A stretch of 64,000 nucleotides of DNA from Lepraria neglecta (lineage: Eukaryota > Ascomycota > Lecanoromycetes > Lecanorales > Stereocaulaceae): the NCBI GenBank assembly GCA_033220425.1, contig CM065647.1:930001-994000 (forward strand). Reading direction: 5' to 3'. Numbering within the stretch: position 1 is the stretch's first letter; every line of letters starts with the position of its first letter. The notes beneath the pieces are model-generated. The model saw only the letters and a program-made list of their open reading frames with translations, did not search any database and was not told where the DNA came from. A program made the position numbers and the translations under genes. Positions 36,298-47,011 of the stretch are shown piece by piece.

Positions 36298-36515
36298 AAT
36301 CCCTAAAGAAACGCACGCCAAAGGCTATCCACCTCTTCAAACCGCCATTCGTGAAGATTCTTGAGCCTAAGAACGACCGCTATGCATAATGTCCACCCCT
36401 TCAAACCGGATTCGTAAATAGTCTTGACCTTTGAAATAATCGCTTTGCTCAGTATCCAACCTTCCAACCCGCCATTCGTGGAAAGGTTTGAGCTATCAGG
36501 CGACCACTTGTAGAC
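36298..36515. repeat. Three diverged tandem units of about 63 nt
   Basis: Units begin at about 36329, 36393 and 36456 and share CCACCYCTTCAAACCG (third copy CCAACCTTCCAACCCG), then ATTCGTG/ATTCGTA, then TTGAG or TTGAC. A partial copy precedes at about 36298. The array lies in the convergent gap 60 nt after the DUF2421 gene. Confidence 0.6.
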
Positions 36516-36551
36516 GCCAGAAAGCCAGTACTGTTGTATTTGTAGGGATAC

Positions 36552-37085
36552 TTACCCTTGAATGGCGTCATCGGCAACCTCCTCGCTCAATAAATCCTCC
36601 TCTGCCTGCTCGACCTTGGCCTTCTTTGCGTTTTTCTTTGGGGAAGTAGCCTCGACATCGTCATCATCGATGGGCGACTTGCGCTTGTTACGCTTGGTAG
36701 GAGTGGTAGTTTGAGCACCGATGTCATCCTCATCAGCTCCTGCGGCCGCTTTTTTGGCAGATTTGCCGCGCTTCTTGGCTGGGGTGCTCGGGGTGATGGC
36801 GTCCCCGCTGCTCATGGTGATGCCGGATGCCTTGGCCATAAGGGAATCGTACTTCCATTTGCAGGTTCCAACAGTGCGGCCAAGTGGTAGCTCAGCGTTC
36901 TTCCAATTGATCTTCGCGCCACCAGCTAACATGGTGCGGATGATTCCACGCAATAGGGCGAGCTAGGAGGGTAGCAATAATGTCAGTTGAGGGTGGTTTG
37001 AGGAAAGGGTGAGGGGATTTCATACCTCCTCGGCTTCAGACCATTTGCTGGCCTTGACTGCGCCGGTAGTGTTTGTGTCTGACAT
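36552..37085 (-). CDS. Small Myb/SANT-like nuclear protein
   Basis: Exons complement(join(36552..36962,37026..37085)) give 156 residues. The join reads KASKWSEAEELALLRGIIRT and then INWKNAELPLGRTVGTCKWK, a Myb/SANT-like DNA-binding module typical of short fungal nuclear proteins. The rest is basic and acidic low-complexity sequence with NLS-like patches (KKRGKSAKKA, KRNKRKSP, KKNAKKAK). Function is otherwise unknown. The stop TAA at 36552 overlaps GTAAGTAT, a perfect 5' splice site, so a further 3' exon may exist that replaces the last residue. Confidence 0.75.
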
Positions 37086-37903
37086 GATGATTGCTGAGTA
37101 TGTCAGACACTAGGTTCTGTGAGCGTAGAGCAAGGTATAACTTACTCGTAGTTTGACTTGATGTTGTTATGTTTTGACGTTGTGAGAAGTATGTTGGACT
37201 TGGTGGTTGTGAGCGAAGAAAGATGAGCTGTAAGGTATTAGATCAGTGTCAAGGTGAGGTTAGAAGCCAGTGCCCTCACCTTGATGGTTGTGTGCAGAAG
37301 CTTTGCAGGTGAGACAAGCGTGTTCGCGATGCTGCAAGTACCAATCAGCTATTGAAAAGGCGAGATAGAAGCATCGACCATCGTCGATATCGAGTACATA
37401 CCAGGAAAGTGGGTGTGTGTCGGATGGTGGAAAGAACTGGGTCGAAGACGTGGGCGGTACAAATAAATAGGCTATCTCCCCTTGCCGTCCTCCCCTCAAT
37501 CCGGCTAGCATCTACACGCAATACACAGCCATGGCAGGGCTTCACACCGCATCAAGCTGGCAGCCTTAGTATGCAGGATGTTTGAAGATACACTCCTAGC
37601 TTTATGATCGGCATACAGAGGTATAATGGTCTAGTCTTGGACCATTGTCGTAATGCACCCCACACAAATACCCCGCGCTCCCAAATTCTCTCCAACATGG
37701 ACAGGATTTTCTAGACCTCGAAGAGAGCATGCAGCAGAAAAATTAGGGCTCTACAAGCACGATACAAGATGGGAAGGCCGCGCGAGGTGCTTCGTCAATA
37801 GACTGATAACATGCAAGACAACATATCATGCTGAGGTGCAGAGATGAAGGCGAGCACTGGATCAATACTTCAAAGAGCTGTTGAAGCATACCAACCCATA
37901 CCC
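37086..37903. other. Intergenic region, no supported gene
   Basis: About 820 bp between the Myb-like gene start and the IST1 3' end. Open frames of 60-83 codons occur on both strands (37260-37847), overlapping one another and without domains. It probably contains the Myb-like promoter and leader. Confidence 0.45.
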
Positions 37904-38904
37904 TCATCGCTTCAGAGCTGCGAAACGTTTGGCCAGCTCATCAACATCGGGGATCTTCCCACCCACGACATCCTTCTTTGGACCGTCTTTCCCCGTGCTT
38001 TGAGCATCAGTACCAGGCGTCTGCTTCTTCAACGCACTCATCTTCGCCCCAGGCTTCAGCTCCGGAGGTCCCGGGAGCCTGACTCGTGGATTCAAATTAT
38101 CAGTGCTTGGGCTTGGAGGAGCTACACTGACTGGGGACCTTGGACTAAGGTCTCGCGGCGGTGTTGCTTTGCTCAATTCGTCAGTCGTCAGTGGCTCTTC
38201 CAGATTCTTTACTGCTTGGCCGCTGGAAGGATTATCGTCGTCTTCGTCGTCCTGGCCGTCCACCAGCTCTGGTCTCTTCGGCCAGTTGACGCCATATGTC
38301 CTTGCAATCTCGGTCAAATACAGTGTTACCAGCTCCGGATCCGGTGGCTCAATTCGCAGCTTCTTGAGGACCCTCTCGGACACCTTGCCGTCCAAATTCT
38401 CGACGGCTTCTAGAGCGAATTCTTTACCATACTTCTCTACCAATAGCTGTCTTGCCTGTAAGAGTTCCTTGATCTCCGTTCGTGGTGCTGCGTGGATTAT
38501 AGACTTCACTGCTTCTTCAAGACCTGGATCACACTCTTTGGCTTCCATCAGGCCTGTCCTGGCTAGAAGTAGCTCGCAGTATAGCTCTAGGATCTCGAGG
38601 AGCTCGGTGGTGATATCTGAGCGGATGATATTCTCTACACGGATGCGCGCTGATTCCTCTTTGCCTTGCTGGAGCCGGATGTCAGCTCAGTCTTTAGAAA
38701 CCTGCAACAGGGAAGAATACTTCAAGGAGAACAGCCATGGCTCTTCGTTGCTGTTTCGCAATAGCTGTGTCCTTCTGCTGCACCATACGCAGCCTGCTGA
38801 TGGCTAGCTTCAGCTGCACCTTGAGCTTGGACTGTCTATGGTCAGTACACTGCACTAGATGGATCAGAGAGCATACCCACAACAACTGAGGATGAGGGAG
38901 CCAT
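37904..38904 (-). CDS. IST1: Ist1-like regulator of Vps4/ESCRT-III
   Basis: ESCRT-III-associated protein that modulates the Vps4 ATPase in multivesicular-body sorting, on endosomes. Exons complement(join(37904..38668,38721..38831,38881..38904)) give 299 residues. Exon 1 encodes MAPSSSVV. The join gives SKLKVQLKLAISRLRMVQQK and then IAKQQRRAMAVLLE, the conserved first helices. Exon 3 continues with RIRVENIIRSDITTELLEIL. The C-terminus is Pro/Ser-rich and ends with PDVDELAKRFAALKR, a plausible MIT-interacting motif for Vps4. The first intron uses donor GTGGGT. Confidence 0.92.
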
Positions 38905-39815
38905 CTTGAAGCCTTTGTGACCTGCTCTTGGTGGGTCCGGTTGAATGATCAAGGACAAGGAAGTGTGGGCCAGGCTGAGGTCTCATTCTATCCGCGCGGC
39001 AAACCTTAAGCGCTCTCTACAGAAAGGTCCCTTCCTGTTTTCCATTTCCTTCATAAACAGCCACAATATCTACTTGTCAAAAAAGGCTCTGGAGCTCTAT
39101 AAGGTGCTCTGGAAACTTACTGTGAAGATCTCAGGAAGATCGGGTTATCGGTATTCCCACGATAATGGCTTCAACCCACCCTTCAACCTAGTATGAGCAT
39201 TTGGCATCCTTCCAACCTGATTATATTTATGTCTTTCTCTATTTTCTTGCTCTTTGTTCCACTCCTCTATTTGTTCTTGAGCTTCTTTACTACATATGCA
39301 AATACGCAACTCCATCTTGGTGCAGAGCTTTTGTGGACTTAAACTTCAGGCAACTTTCTTGGTCGGGTTGTCTGACTATGTTTAGACAGGGCACATTGCA
39401 CAGGAACGGTGACGGGATCGTTAGCAGAAAATTTGAGGAGGAGAGCGGAGTCTGTTTGAAGGTCGTTCGAGCAAGCTATGTACTTGGAATATACAAGGTG
39501 GATCGTTAGTAATTTAGCGTAGCAGTAGCAATGAACCAAATTTACATCTCGGTGCAATTTTACCCTTCAAGTTTAGTCCGAATATAGCAAGATAATAATA
39601 AACGAGTTCGAATACGTAGATTCCACCGTTTAGACCTATTGCAATATCGTCCAAAGCCATCCCACATTGCAGATCTACCTTTCACGCCTCTACCCATACC
39701 CATCTCCATCTCCATCCTCCAAGACCTATCCTCTCCACCTCCCATCATCATCACTCCAGTTTACCAACCTACTCACCCCCTCCGACCGCACTTCGTCTCC
39801 ACCAGACCCTTCACA
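38905..39815. other. Divergent intergenic region
   Basis: Gap between IST1 (-) and the orphan gene at 39816 (+). No recognisable coding sequence. From about 39690 to 39810 the plus strand is strongly pyrimidine-rich, consistent with a fungal core promoter or leader for the downstream gene. Confidence 0.45.
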
Positions 39816-40553
39816 ATGGCATCCTCCACGCACTCCCCCACTCCCACCTCGGATCAAGACCAAGACCAAGACGCCGACGTCGACATAGCCTCAGCAATGG
39901 GCTTCGCCTCCTTCGGCGCCAAACCCAACCCACCAAAGAAGAAACGCAAAGTCGACAACTTTGGGAGTAACAGCGAGGGAAGCGGGAGCAACAACACACC
40001 TCTAGGCATAAGAGGCAGGAAACAAGGCGGTCCGGCACCTAGGCAGAAGCTCGAGCAGGGGGAGTGGGAAATGCAGGGGAAGGGGGAATTAGTGGAAGGA
40101 GAGGGTGGTGTGAGGGTTTGGGAGGGGAATGGTGCTGCAGGAGGTGTCGACGGGATGGGAAAGGGGGAGGTTGGCGATGGAACACTTGGGAAAGGCTATG
40201 GCTTAGGCCAGCAACCGGATTTTGTGGATGTGGGCCCAGCTTGCATTATTGGTGATGAGGAGGTACGGGCGGGGTACGGGCATAGGGAGCCGGTTATGGC
40301 GCCGCGTATGCATGCAGGACAGTGGGAAGGGGTACAATATCCTGGTATGGGTACGGGAGGGTTAGAAGCAGGAAAGAGGCCTGATGGAGAGTGGAATTGG
40401 CAGGCTTTAAGGGGGGGAGTGAGGGATGAGAGGGGGGATATGGCGTTCTATGATGCGAGTTTTGTTGAGGATCCTTGGAAGCATCTGTTAGGTGCAGGAG
40501 GGCAGGCCAAACCGAGGGAGGACAGGGCTGACCGGAAATACTCGGGCTCATAG
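39816..40553 (+). CDS. Orphan nuclear protein with SV40-type NLS
   Basis: Single frame of 245 residues from cacaATGgca. The N-terminus is acidic and low complexity (DQDQDQDADVD). It leads into IASAMGFASFGAKPNPPKKK, continuing RKVDNFG, so the classical monopartite NLS PKKKRKV is present. I recall the MGF(A/S)SFG-plus-basic pattern in other fungal hypothetical proteins but cannot name a family. The middle is Gly-rich. The C-terminus has YDASFVEDPWKHLL. The codon pattern and the pyrimidine-rich leader support a gene. Function unknown; nuclear location is inference. Confidence 0.6.
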   Translation: MASSTHSPTPTSDQDQDQDADVDIASAMGFASFGAKPNPPKKKRKVDNFGSNSEGSGSNNTPLGIRGRKQGGPAPRQKLEQGEWEMQGKGELVEGEGGVRVWEGNGAAGGVDGMGKGEVGDGTLGKGYGLGQQPDFVDVGPACIIGDEEVRAGYGHREPVMAPRMHAGQWEGVQYPGMGTGGLEAGKRPDGEWNWQALRGGVRDERGDMAFYDASFVEDPWKHLLGAGGQAKPREDRADRKYSGS

Positions 40554-41266
40554 GCCCGAGAAAAGGGTTCTCACCTCGAGCTACAGGGGTAGGGACAGGG
40601 CGATTGGAGGACGCACTTGATCTATTCGAGGTAGGGACTCCGTCAGGAAGCTAAGCTGGGGCGATAGGGTTTCATTGGACGGCGTAAAGGATGATACCCA
40701 TATCAGTGACGCATTTATAAGCATTACCGAGCTTTGCCAGGGTATTTAGCAAGCAAATCAGGCGTAGTGAGCTCTTATTCGACGCCGAAACACCCAGAAA
40801 TGGAAGTTACACCATCTCTTCTGAGCCTGATTGGTGAAAATCTGTCGATTTCATGCCTAAAACAGTATAGCAAACACACCTCAAACCCAAAGAAGCCAAT
40901 TAAAGCAGTAGACTATGCCCAAAACGCTTGCCATCCCCCCACACAAAGACCCCCAAAACAATCCAGAGGGTCCCAGAACAGAAAGATCAGACGAGCAGCG
41001 GTCATCCATGCAAAGCGTAAAGCCATCGAATCAGCATCATCACCGTCCCAGCAGAAAGTAAGAATAACAGCCGCGCGGTAGGGGGTGACATGGACGTTGC
41101 AGAAGCGGTTGAAAAAGCGGCAAGAGACCATGGGTGCTGCGTTAGGGCAGAATACTAGCGAGCGTATTTCAACGACATGCAATCACCTTTTGTCAACAAG
41201 AGAAGTGAACCACCTAATGTACATAAGAAAGACGTGACATCGTGAGAAGAGTGATAGGGAATGAGT
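40554..41266. other. Convergent intergenic region, nothing recognised
   Basis: Between the orphan gene and KXD1 3' ends. An open frame at 40734-41081 lacks an ATG at its start and any domain. It probably contains only 3' UTRs. Confidence 0.45.
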
Positions 41267-42004
41267 TTAGTGTTCTGGTGATGGATAGCGCTGGCTAGCT
41301 TTGCGGTATTCTTTGGGGTATTTGCGCTCGGTTTTGGTCTTGAGGTTGCTGCGACAGGGTTAGTCTGTGATTCAAAATCGCAAAGATACAATTTCGTTGC
41401 AATTGAATTGATCAAGGGTTGTGAGCTTACCTGACACGTTTTTGTGTCCACTCCAAATCTTTCTTCACCTCCTTGGCCGCCTTCATGCCGTCGGCGAAAT
41501 TCGCGCGGTTGTTCTTGAGCCGGCGCTGAGCGAGTGCTTGCAATTCCATAAGCTCGCGATTCTTCGCATTGAGTTCGCCGGATCTGAGACATGTCAGTGT
41601 TCCGAATCGTAGGAAGTTTGATAAAGCCACAGCCACAGATCGGCAGGGTTTCGGGGTAAAAAAGGCAAACAAGGCAACACTCACGTCTGCGCCTGTTTTG
41701 CAAGGCTCCTGTCAAGGGGCTCGCGATCCACGGTCATGCTCAGCTTGTCATTGAGCAGCTCGACGAGATCAATGCTGGGCGCACCCCCATTGTGGCTATC
41801 GCAGTCGCTGCTGTTGCTGCCGGAGTCGGATGTCAAGGAAGGCACTGCTGAGCTGCTGACACTTGCGCCTCGCTGAGGTGGTGAGATGGCGACACGACCG
41901 TATGGTGCTGGGTATGCAACAGGGACTTTGGATGGTGTCTTGCCAGGCATGGCGACGGGTCGAGAGTAGCTAGGGGCTTGGTAACGGGATTGAGTTGCAG
42001 GCAT
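41267..42004 (-). CDS. KXD1: KxDL-motif protein (BLOC-1-related, Kxd1)
   Basis: Small coiled-coil subunit of the BLOC-1-like complex acting in endosome-vacuole sorting. Exons complement(join(41267..41348,41431..41583,41685..42004)) give 184 residues. The N-terminal 105 residues are Ser/Pro-rich. Exon 2 carries the coiled coil: ELNAKNRELMELQALAQRRL, then FADGMKAAKEVKKDLEWTQK, with the KKDL hallmark. Exon 3 continues LKTKTERKYPKEYRKASQRY and ends PSPEH. The exon 3 frame differs from the longer overlapping open frame to 41155. I chose the frame that continues the helix and meets a stop at 41267. Confidence 0.82.
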
Positions 42005-43178
42005 TTTCGTAGAGTAGTGCGTGTAGCGTTGGGAGTGTGTTTGATGGTGAATGTGATGGGGTCAAACGATAATGATGTTTAGTGTGATTGGTGTGGAGAC
42101 TCTTGTGTAAGATAGTCAAGGTTGGAGTAAGCAAGGATGATACAAGAAGGCAGTAAGGTCCAAGAATGCTTGGGCAAGTCTTATGTAGTTCGAGATCCAG
42201 AGAAGAAGATCAGAAAGATATAATCAAGAAGACAAGATAAATTCAGAAGACCGGTCCTCGACCTCCCTTTTATATCTCTCACAAGGACCCCCATCAACCG
42301 CCATCGGCCGATGGGGGCAACTGCTGATACCCACAATGCCCAGAAGACCTTTGACCCCGCTTCGGATGAAGAAAAGATGCTTTATGAGGTCCGGCTAGCC
42401 CGAATCCCCCAATCCAACATCCCAGCATCGACCACTAATAGGGGCAGTTGACCCTCCATGTGGATAAACTACCCACCCGATCCCTTGCTGCTTTGAAAAG
42501 CCTTCAGGGTCTGGCTTCTCTTAGACGCGGCAATTGGTGCGATTGGCAAAAAGACGCTCTTTTAGTGCTCCTTCATTGGCGTGGTTACGTACTGATAGCG
42601 TTGCATGTCATGCGTTGTGGGTGGTTGATATGACCGGCCCTTTCAGAGACGATCTTCTGCCCATTTGCTGCACCGCTTGATGCCGATTGCTGGAGACGCT
42701 ATGCAGTAGCAATACACACGAGTGGTCAGAAACGCCGATGATTTGAGCGGCGAATGCAATTAGATGCTTGTATGTACGATGCGCTGGCACTTCGAGTGCC
42801 TAATCATTGGGTAGCCATACATGGTCCGCCAAAGACGGATTTCTCAGCGGTGCGGCATGCGGACTCGACAGTTGACGTACGGGCAGTACGCCATTGTCCT
42901 ATAGCGTAGCATGGCGTAGCATGCCCGTGTAAGGCACGTATCCGTAGCTCGTGTCCAATTGTGATGCGTTATTTGTCTCATTGTGCGGTCTGAGAGATGT
43001 CGTCGGCAAAACCCTGAGACCTCGCTTCACCAAATCGATAGGGCTGAATTTTGCAGGTATCATATTAGGTACCTCCTTTTCTCTACAGTTGGATACCTTA
43101 TTTTAATTTATTGCTAAAGGAGTCATAGCTAAGGTACTGTAGTGCGTAAAAAAGATGTTAACAAGTTCTGTTCAATAT
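42005..43178. other. Intergenic region, no supported gene
   Basis: About 1.2 kb between the KXD1 start and the SEC18 3' end. A purine-rich strand near 42115-42245 is likely KXD1 leader or promoter. A hairpin-prone direct repeat (GCGTAGCATG twice, 42904-42923) lies near 42900. No gene or RNA was recognised. Confidence 0.45.
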
Positions 43179-45661
43179 CTATGATGAGTAACCTAATTGC
43201 ACTTTGGCTCTAGCAATAGTCTGCGCAAACCGTCCTTCTCTATCCCGGTCTTGCTTCGCAGTCTCAATGCCTAGCAAGATCTTTTTAATACCGACATCCA
43301 CAGAGTCACTCCGTGTCATCTCACTCAGCTCCTGTATGGCACGTTGCGGATTCGAGAACACTCCAGATTGCTCCATGATAAGCGCGAGCTCAGCATGGCC
43401 TTTCACATTGGGAACGGCGATATCTGAATCGAAAGACGTGAAAACGTCCAGTTGCTGCAAGACGGATCTTTCCCCTGTAGTAGCTAGCACCAATAGCCTT
43501 CTGCCTTTTGGTGGTTCTTTCTTCAGGAGGACCATAAGCGCTTGGAGCACGCTATTGCTGAAGCGCGGTCCAATCGGCACCCATTCGATTATTCGCTCTA
43601 TGTTGTCGATAACAACCACGCTCAACGGACTCTTATAAGCATCATCGAATATGCGGCGCATATGTTCAATCTTCATGGACTCGTTGAACCCGATCATGTT
43701 GTCTGGACTGCACATCTTGATGAGAGGATACTCGCTGTCCAAGGCAATCTTGGCTGCCAACGCCGTCTTGCCACTCCCTGGGGGACCGTATAGAATAGTG
43801 CTGAATAGTGGCGTACTATCAGGTTCCTGGACTTGCTTCACGATCAATTTAGCTTCGTTGAGGATGCCATCAATTGCTTCCGAGAAGTGGATAATACCAC
43901 CGCGAAGACAGCGTTGCATTTCATCTTCAGAAACACCGAAAGAAGGCTTGACGTCGTCAAAGGCATGCTCGAAGTCATCACGATTGACAGTCATTTTATC
44001 CACATCGTCTGAAACACCTGCCATCGTCCCAACTTTGACATGGCGATTTAAGGCGAATGAAGTGGCGGACCTGACTAGTCCACTGATTTCTGCTCCACTG
44101 AAGTTCTTAGTCAGGTGAGCAAGCTCTTCAAGGTCGACATCGGAATCTAGATTGCCGCTCTCTCGCATTTTCGCAGTGTGGATCTTGAGTATCTGCACCC
44201 GACCATATTCATCCGGTAGAGAGATCTCCATATGCACTTCTAGTCGGCCAGGTCGGAGCAATGCATCATCAATCATGTCCATTCGATTGGTCATACCGAT
44301 CAGCAAAATGTTGTTGAGTTGATCGACCCCATCTAGTTTGGATAGTAGCTGGTTGACGACGCTGTCTCCAACACCAGTGCCTCCTCCGGCTCCACTTCCT
44401 CTTTGCTTACAGACAGCGTCAAGCTCATCGAAGATGATGATGTGTAGGCCACTTTCATCACCTTTCTCTTTGTACTCCTTCTCCGCGTCGGCAAAGAGTT
44501 TTCGAATATTCTCTTCCGACTGACCAACGTACTTGTTGAGCACTTCTGGTCCGTTAATAACTTTAGGCTCTCTGGCGTTAAGCATTTTGCCTATCCTTCG
44601 AGCTATGAGCGTCTTTCCTGTTCCTGGCGGCCCGAACAGCAAGATTCCTTTGACATGCTGTATTCCCATTGACTCGATCAATCCTGGGGGAAATATGCGG
44701 GATGCAAAAGCTCTTCGGAAGATAGCACTAAACTCCTTATCTAATCCACCAATTCCCATATCTTCGAATTTGAAATCGGGCGTGAATATGGCATTGGCAG
44801 CGGGTCTTCGTTTCGAGGCTTTCAAGTTGACCCTCGACTTGGCATCCTTGAAGAAGTTCATTTGACTTTGTCTGGTGAGGATGCCGCGATTCCGTGGATC
44901 AGACATGCTCGGCTCAGACCCAGCTGATGCCCTATCCATGGAAAGGTCGACGAGTTGGATGGCTTTGATGACAAAGAGGAGCGGTATGCTTTTGTAATCC
45001 ATGAGGACTTTTTGACCCGGAGCGAGAACTTGGTTCTCATAATTCTATAGACTGTAAGCCAGGGGACATGCGAAAAGACCGGAGGGAATACTTTAGTGAA
45101 GACTTGTTGTAACTCATCTTGGTCTAAAGGAGCCTCCGTTTCTTTCTTGCCTGCGAAGCCTAACTCCGCATCCAACGATCCCAGGTAACGATGTCCGCCT
45201 TCTTGAAAGGGGTCATATAGCTTTACGTGTACGATGTCTTGAAAGCTGATAGAAGCCCATGATCTCTGGAAGTCCGAAAGACTGATCTGCCCTTGCGGAA
45301 AACCATCAAGCTGTCTTGCTGTGCACACATATAGATCGTTGAGAATGACATAAAACCCGGAGCTGCCTCGTGGAGCGGGAAATTTGTCGAACGGCGAGAC
45401 AGCTACTGAATTGCCATACGTGAACTGGGGGCTGGGCGATTTCGTTGGCTGTAGCCGCCAGGTTTGCCCTCCTTGCCCGGACTGTCCTTGAGCGTAATCT
45501 TGTTTTTCTTGCGCGCCATCATAGTAAGGCCTCTCGTTGGCTGGAGGGCGGCCACCGTATCGGTCAGGCGTATCTTGTGGTACTCGACTATATGGCCCAG
45601 AGGCTTGTTGAGGGGGAGGTTGACGCGACGGGGTTGGCCGAGGGTTTCGAGATCCAAACAT
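43179..45661 (-). CDS. SEC18: Vesicular-fusion ATPase Sec18 (NSF)
   Basis: Hexameric AAA ATPase that disassembles SNARE complexes after membrane fusion throughout the secretory and endocytic pathways. Exons complement(join(43179..45044,45092..45661)) give 811 residues, normal for Sec18. The N domain (about 85-290) includes YVCTARQLDGFPQGQISLSD. D1 has Walker A GPPGTGKT at about 328-335 and Walker B IIIFDELDA at about 388-396. GTGVGDSVVNQLLSKLDGVD and MTNRMDMIDDALLRPGRLEV follow. D2 has GPPGSGKT at about 610-617, then MIGFNESMK. Both P-loops are intact. The first 80 residues are a Pro/Gln-rich extension, common in moulds. It is divergent from DPH5 with a 22-nt poly-C run between them. Confidence 0.97.
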
Positions 45662-45902
45662 GATGGCTCACTATTGCAGGTTGGAACTGTTGAAGCTCAG
45701 ACCGGGAGGGACTTGTAGTGCTAAGTATTCGGTGGCTGCCTGTTGTCCTATAGAACCATGAAGATGGTAGTTCTAGGTGTCTTCGAAGTGAGATGTTCTT
45801 TCTCCAAGATTGGAAGCTGCGGCCTTGGGTCACCCGAGCTGAGGGCAAGAATAGGCGAGCCTTCTCAGGCCCGCGTTTTTGCTGACATATTTTCTGCCGC
45901 GG

Positions 45903-45924
45903 CCCCCCCCCCCCCCCCCCCCCC
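45903..45924. repeat. Poly-C run of 22 bases
   Basis: An uninterrupted run of 22 C on the plus strand (22 G on the minus), flanked by GCGGCC and GCG. It lies in the 350-bp divergent promoter region between SEC18 and DPH5, about 90 nt upstream of the DPH5 ATG and 240 nt upstream of the SEC18 ATG. Confidence 0.9.
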
Positions 45925-46012
45925 GCGTTCTCTTTTCCCCACCCCCAACACCCCCCACATCTATAACAGGAATTTTGTCAACACCTGTAGTCGAAGGAGA
46001 AACGACCCAGCC

Positions 46013-47011
46013 ATGCTCTATCTGATCGGCCTTGGTCTGGCTGACGAGACAGATATTACAGTCAAAGGCCTGGAGCTGATTAAGAAGGTGGAAAGAGTGT
46101 ACATTGAGGCCTACACCAGTATTCTGCTTGTCGATACAGAGAAATTGGTAAGTTCCAAGCTCGTGTCTTGAGAGCTCCTTGATACTGATGCTGATGCTGA
46201 TGCTGATGCTGGCGACTCTATAGTAGGAAGCTTACTATGGCCGTCCTATCATCATTGCGGATCGTGAGATGGTCGAATCCTCGAGCGATGAGATACTAGC
46301 TGGAGCTGATACATACGACATTGCCTTTCTGGTTGTGGGGGATCCCTTTGGGTAAGGCATCATATCAGGAATCCATCGCGAAGTTTGAGAGACTCTTGGC
46401 TGATTGAATGTAGAGCCACCACGCATACCGACCTTGTCCTCCGTGCTCGAGAGCTCAAAATTCCGGTAGAGAGTGTTCACAATGCCTCTATAATGTCCGC
46501 CATCGGTGCCACTGGGCTGCAGCTATACAACTTTGGTCAGACTGTGAGCATGGTCTTCTTCACCGAGACCTGGAAGCCGGCATCTTTCTACGACCGACTC
46601 AAGGAGAACCATCAGATTGGACTCCACACACTCGTATTGTTAGACATCAAGGTCAAAGAGCAGTCACTTGCAAACCTAGCGAGAGGTCGAAAGATCTACG
46701 AGCCACCGAGGTTCATGACAGTGGCTCAGTGCGCGAGTCAGATGATGGAAATCGAGGCAGAGAAATGCGAGGGTATTTGTGGAACTAAGACTTTGGCAAT
46801 TGGCGTTGCTAGGATTGGCGCAAGGGATCAGGAGATGGCTGCTGGAACTCTGGAGCAATTGAGTGAGACAGATCTAGGCGCACCGTTGCACAGCTTGGTA
46901 CTTCTCGGCAGGAGAATTCATTATCTCGAAAGGGACTTTGTGCGCGAGTATGCTGTTGACACGGCGATTTTTGATGCTGTTTGGAGCGAATTCTACGAGG
47001 GGAAGCAGTGA
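46013..47011 (+). CDS. DPH5: Diphthine methyl ester synthase Dph5
   Basis: S-adenosylmethionine-dependent methyltransferase of diphthamide biosynthesis, modifying a histidine of elongation factor 2 in the cytosol. Exons join(46013..46147,46227..46351,46414..47011) give 285 residues, the normal length. The start [20 protein letters not shown] is diagnostic. The joins give [20 protein letters not shown] and [20 protein letters not shown], the SAM-binding GDPF loop. [20 protein letters not shown] and [20 protein letters not shown] follow. All motifs are intact. Intron 1 contains a CTGATG microsatellite. Confidence 0.97.
46185..46208 (+). repeat. (CTGATG)x4 microsatellite inside DPH5 intron 1
   Basis: Four perfect CTGATG hexamers lie in the intron at 46148-46226, ending 18 nt before the acceptor. 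Each unit contains CTGAT, a good branch-point match, so the intron has several equivalent candidate branch sites. Confidence 0.85.

Noticed and set aside
40734-41081. 115-codon plus-strand frame after the NLS orphan
   Set aside because: Does not begin with ATG and lies in a convergent 3' gap; no recognisable protein.
41155-41430. Longer alternative C-terminus for KXD1 ending at 41155
   Set aside because: That frame loses the conserved LKTKTERKYP continuation after the last splice; the frame stopping at 41267 keeps it.
42880-42935. Hairpin with GCGTAGCATG direct repeats as a regulatory RNA
   Set aside because: Short, imperfect pairing and nothing nearby to regulate apart from ordinary flanks of KXD1 and SEC18.
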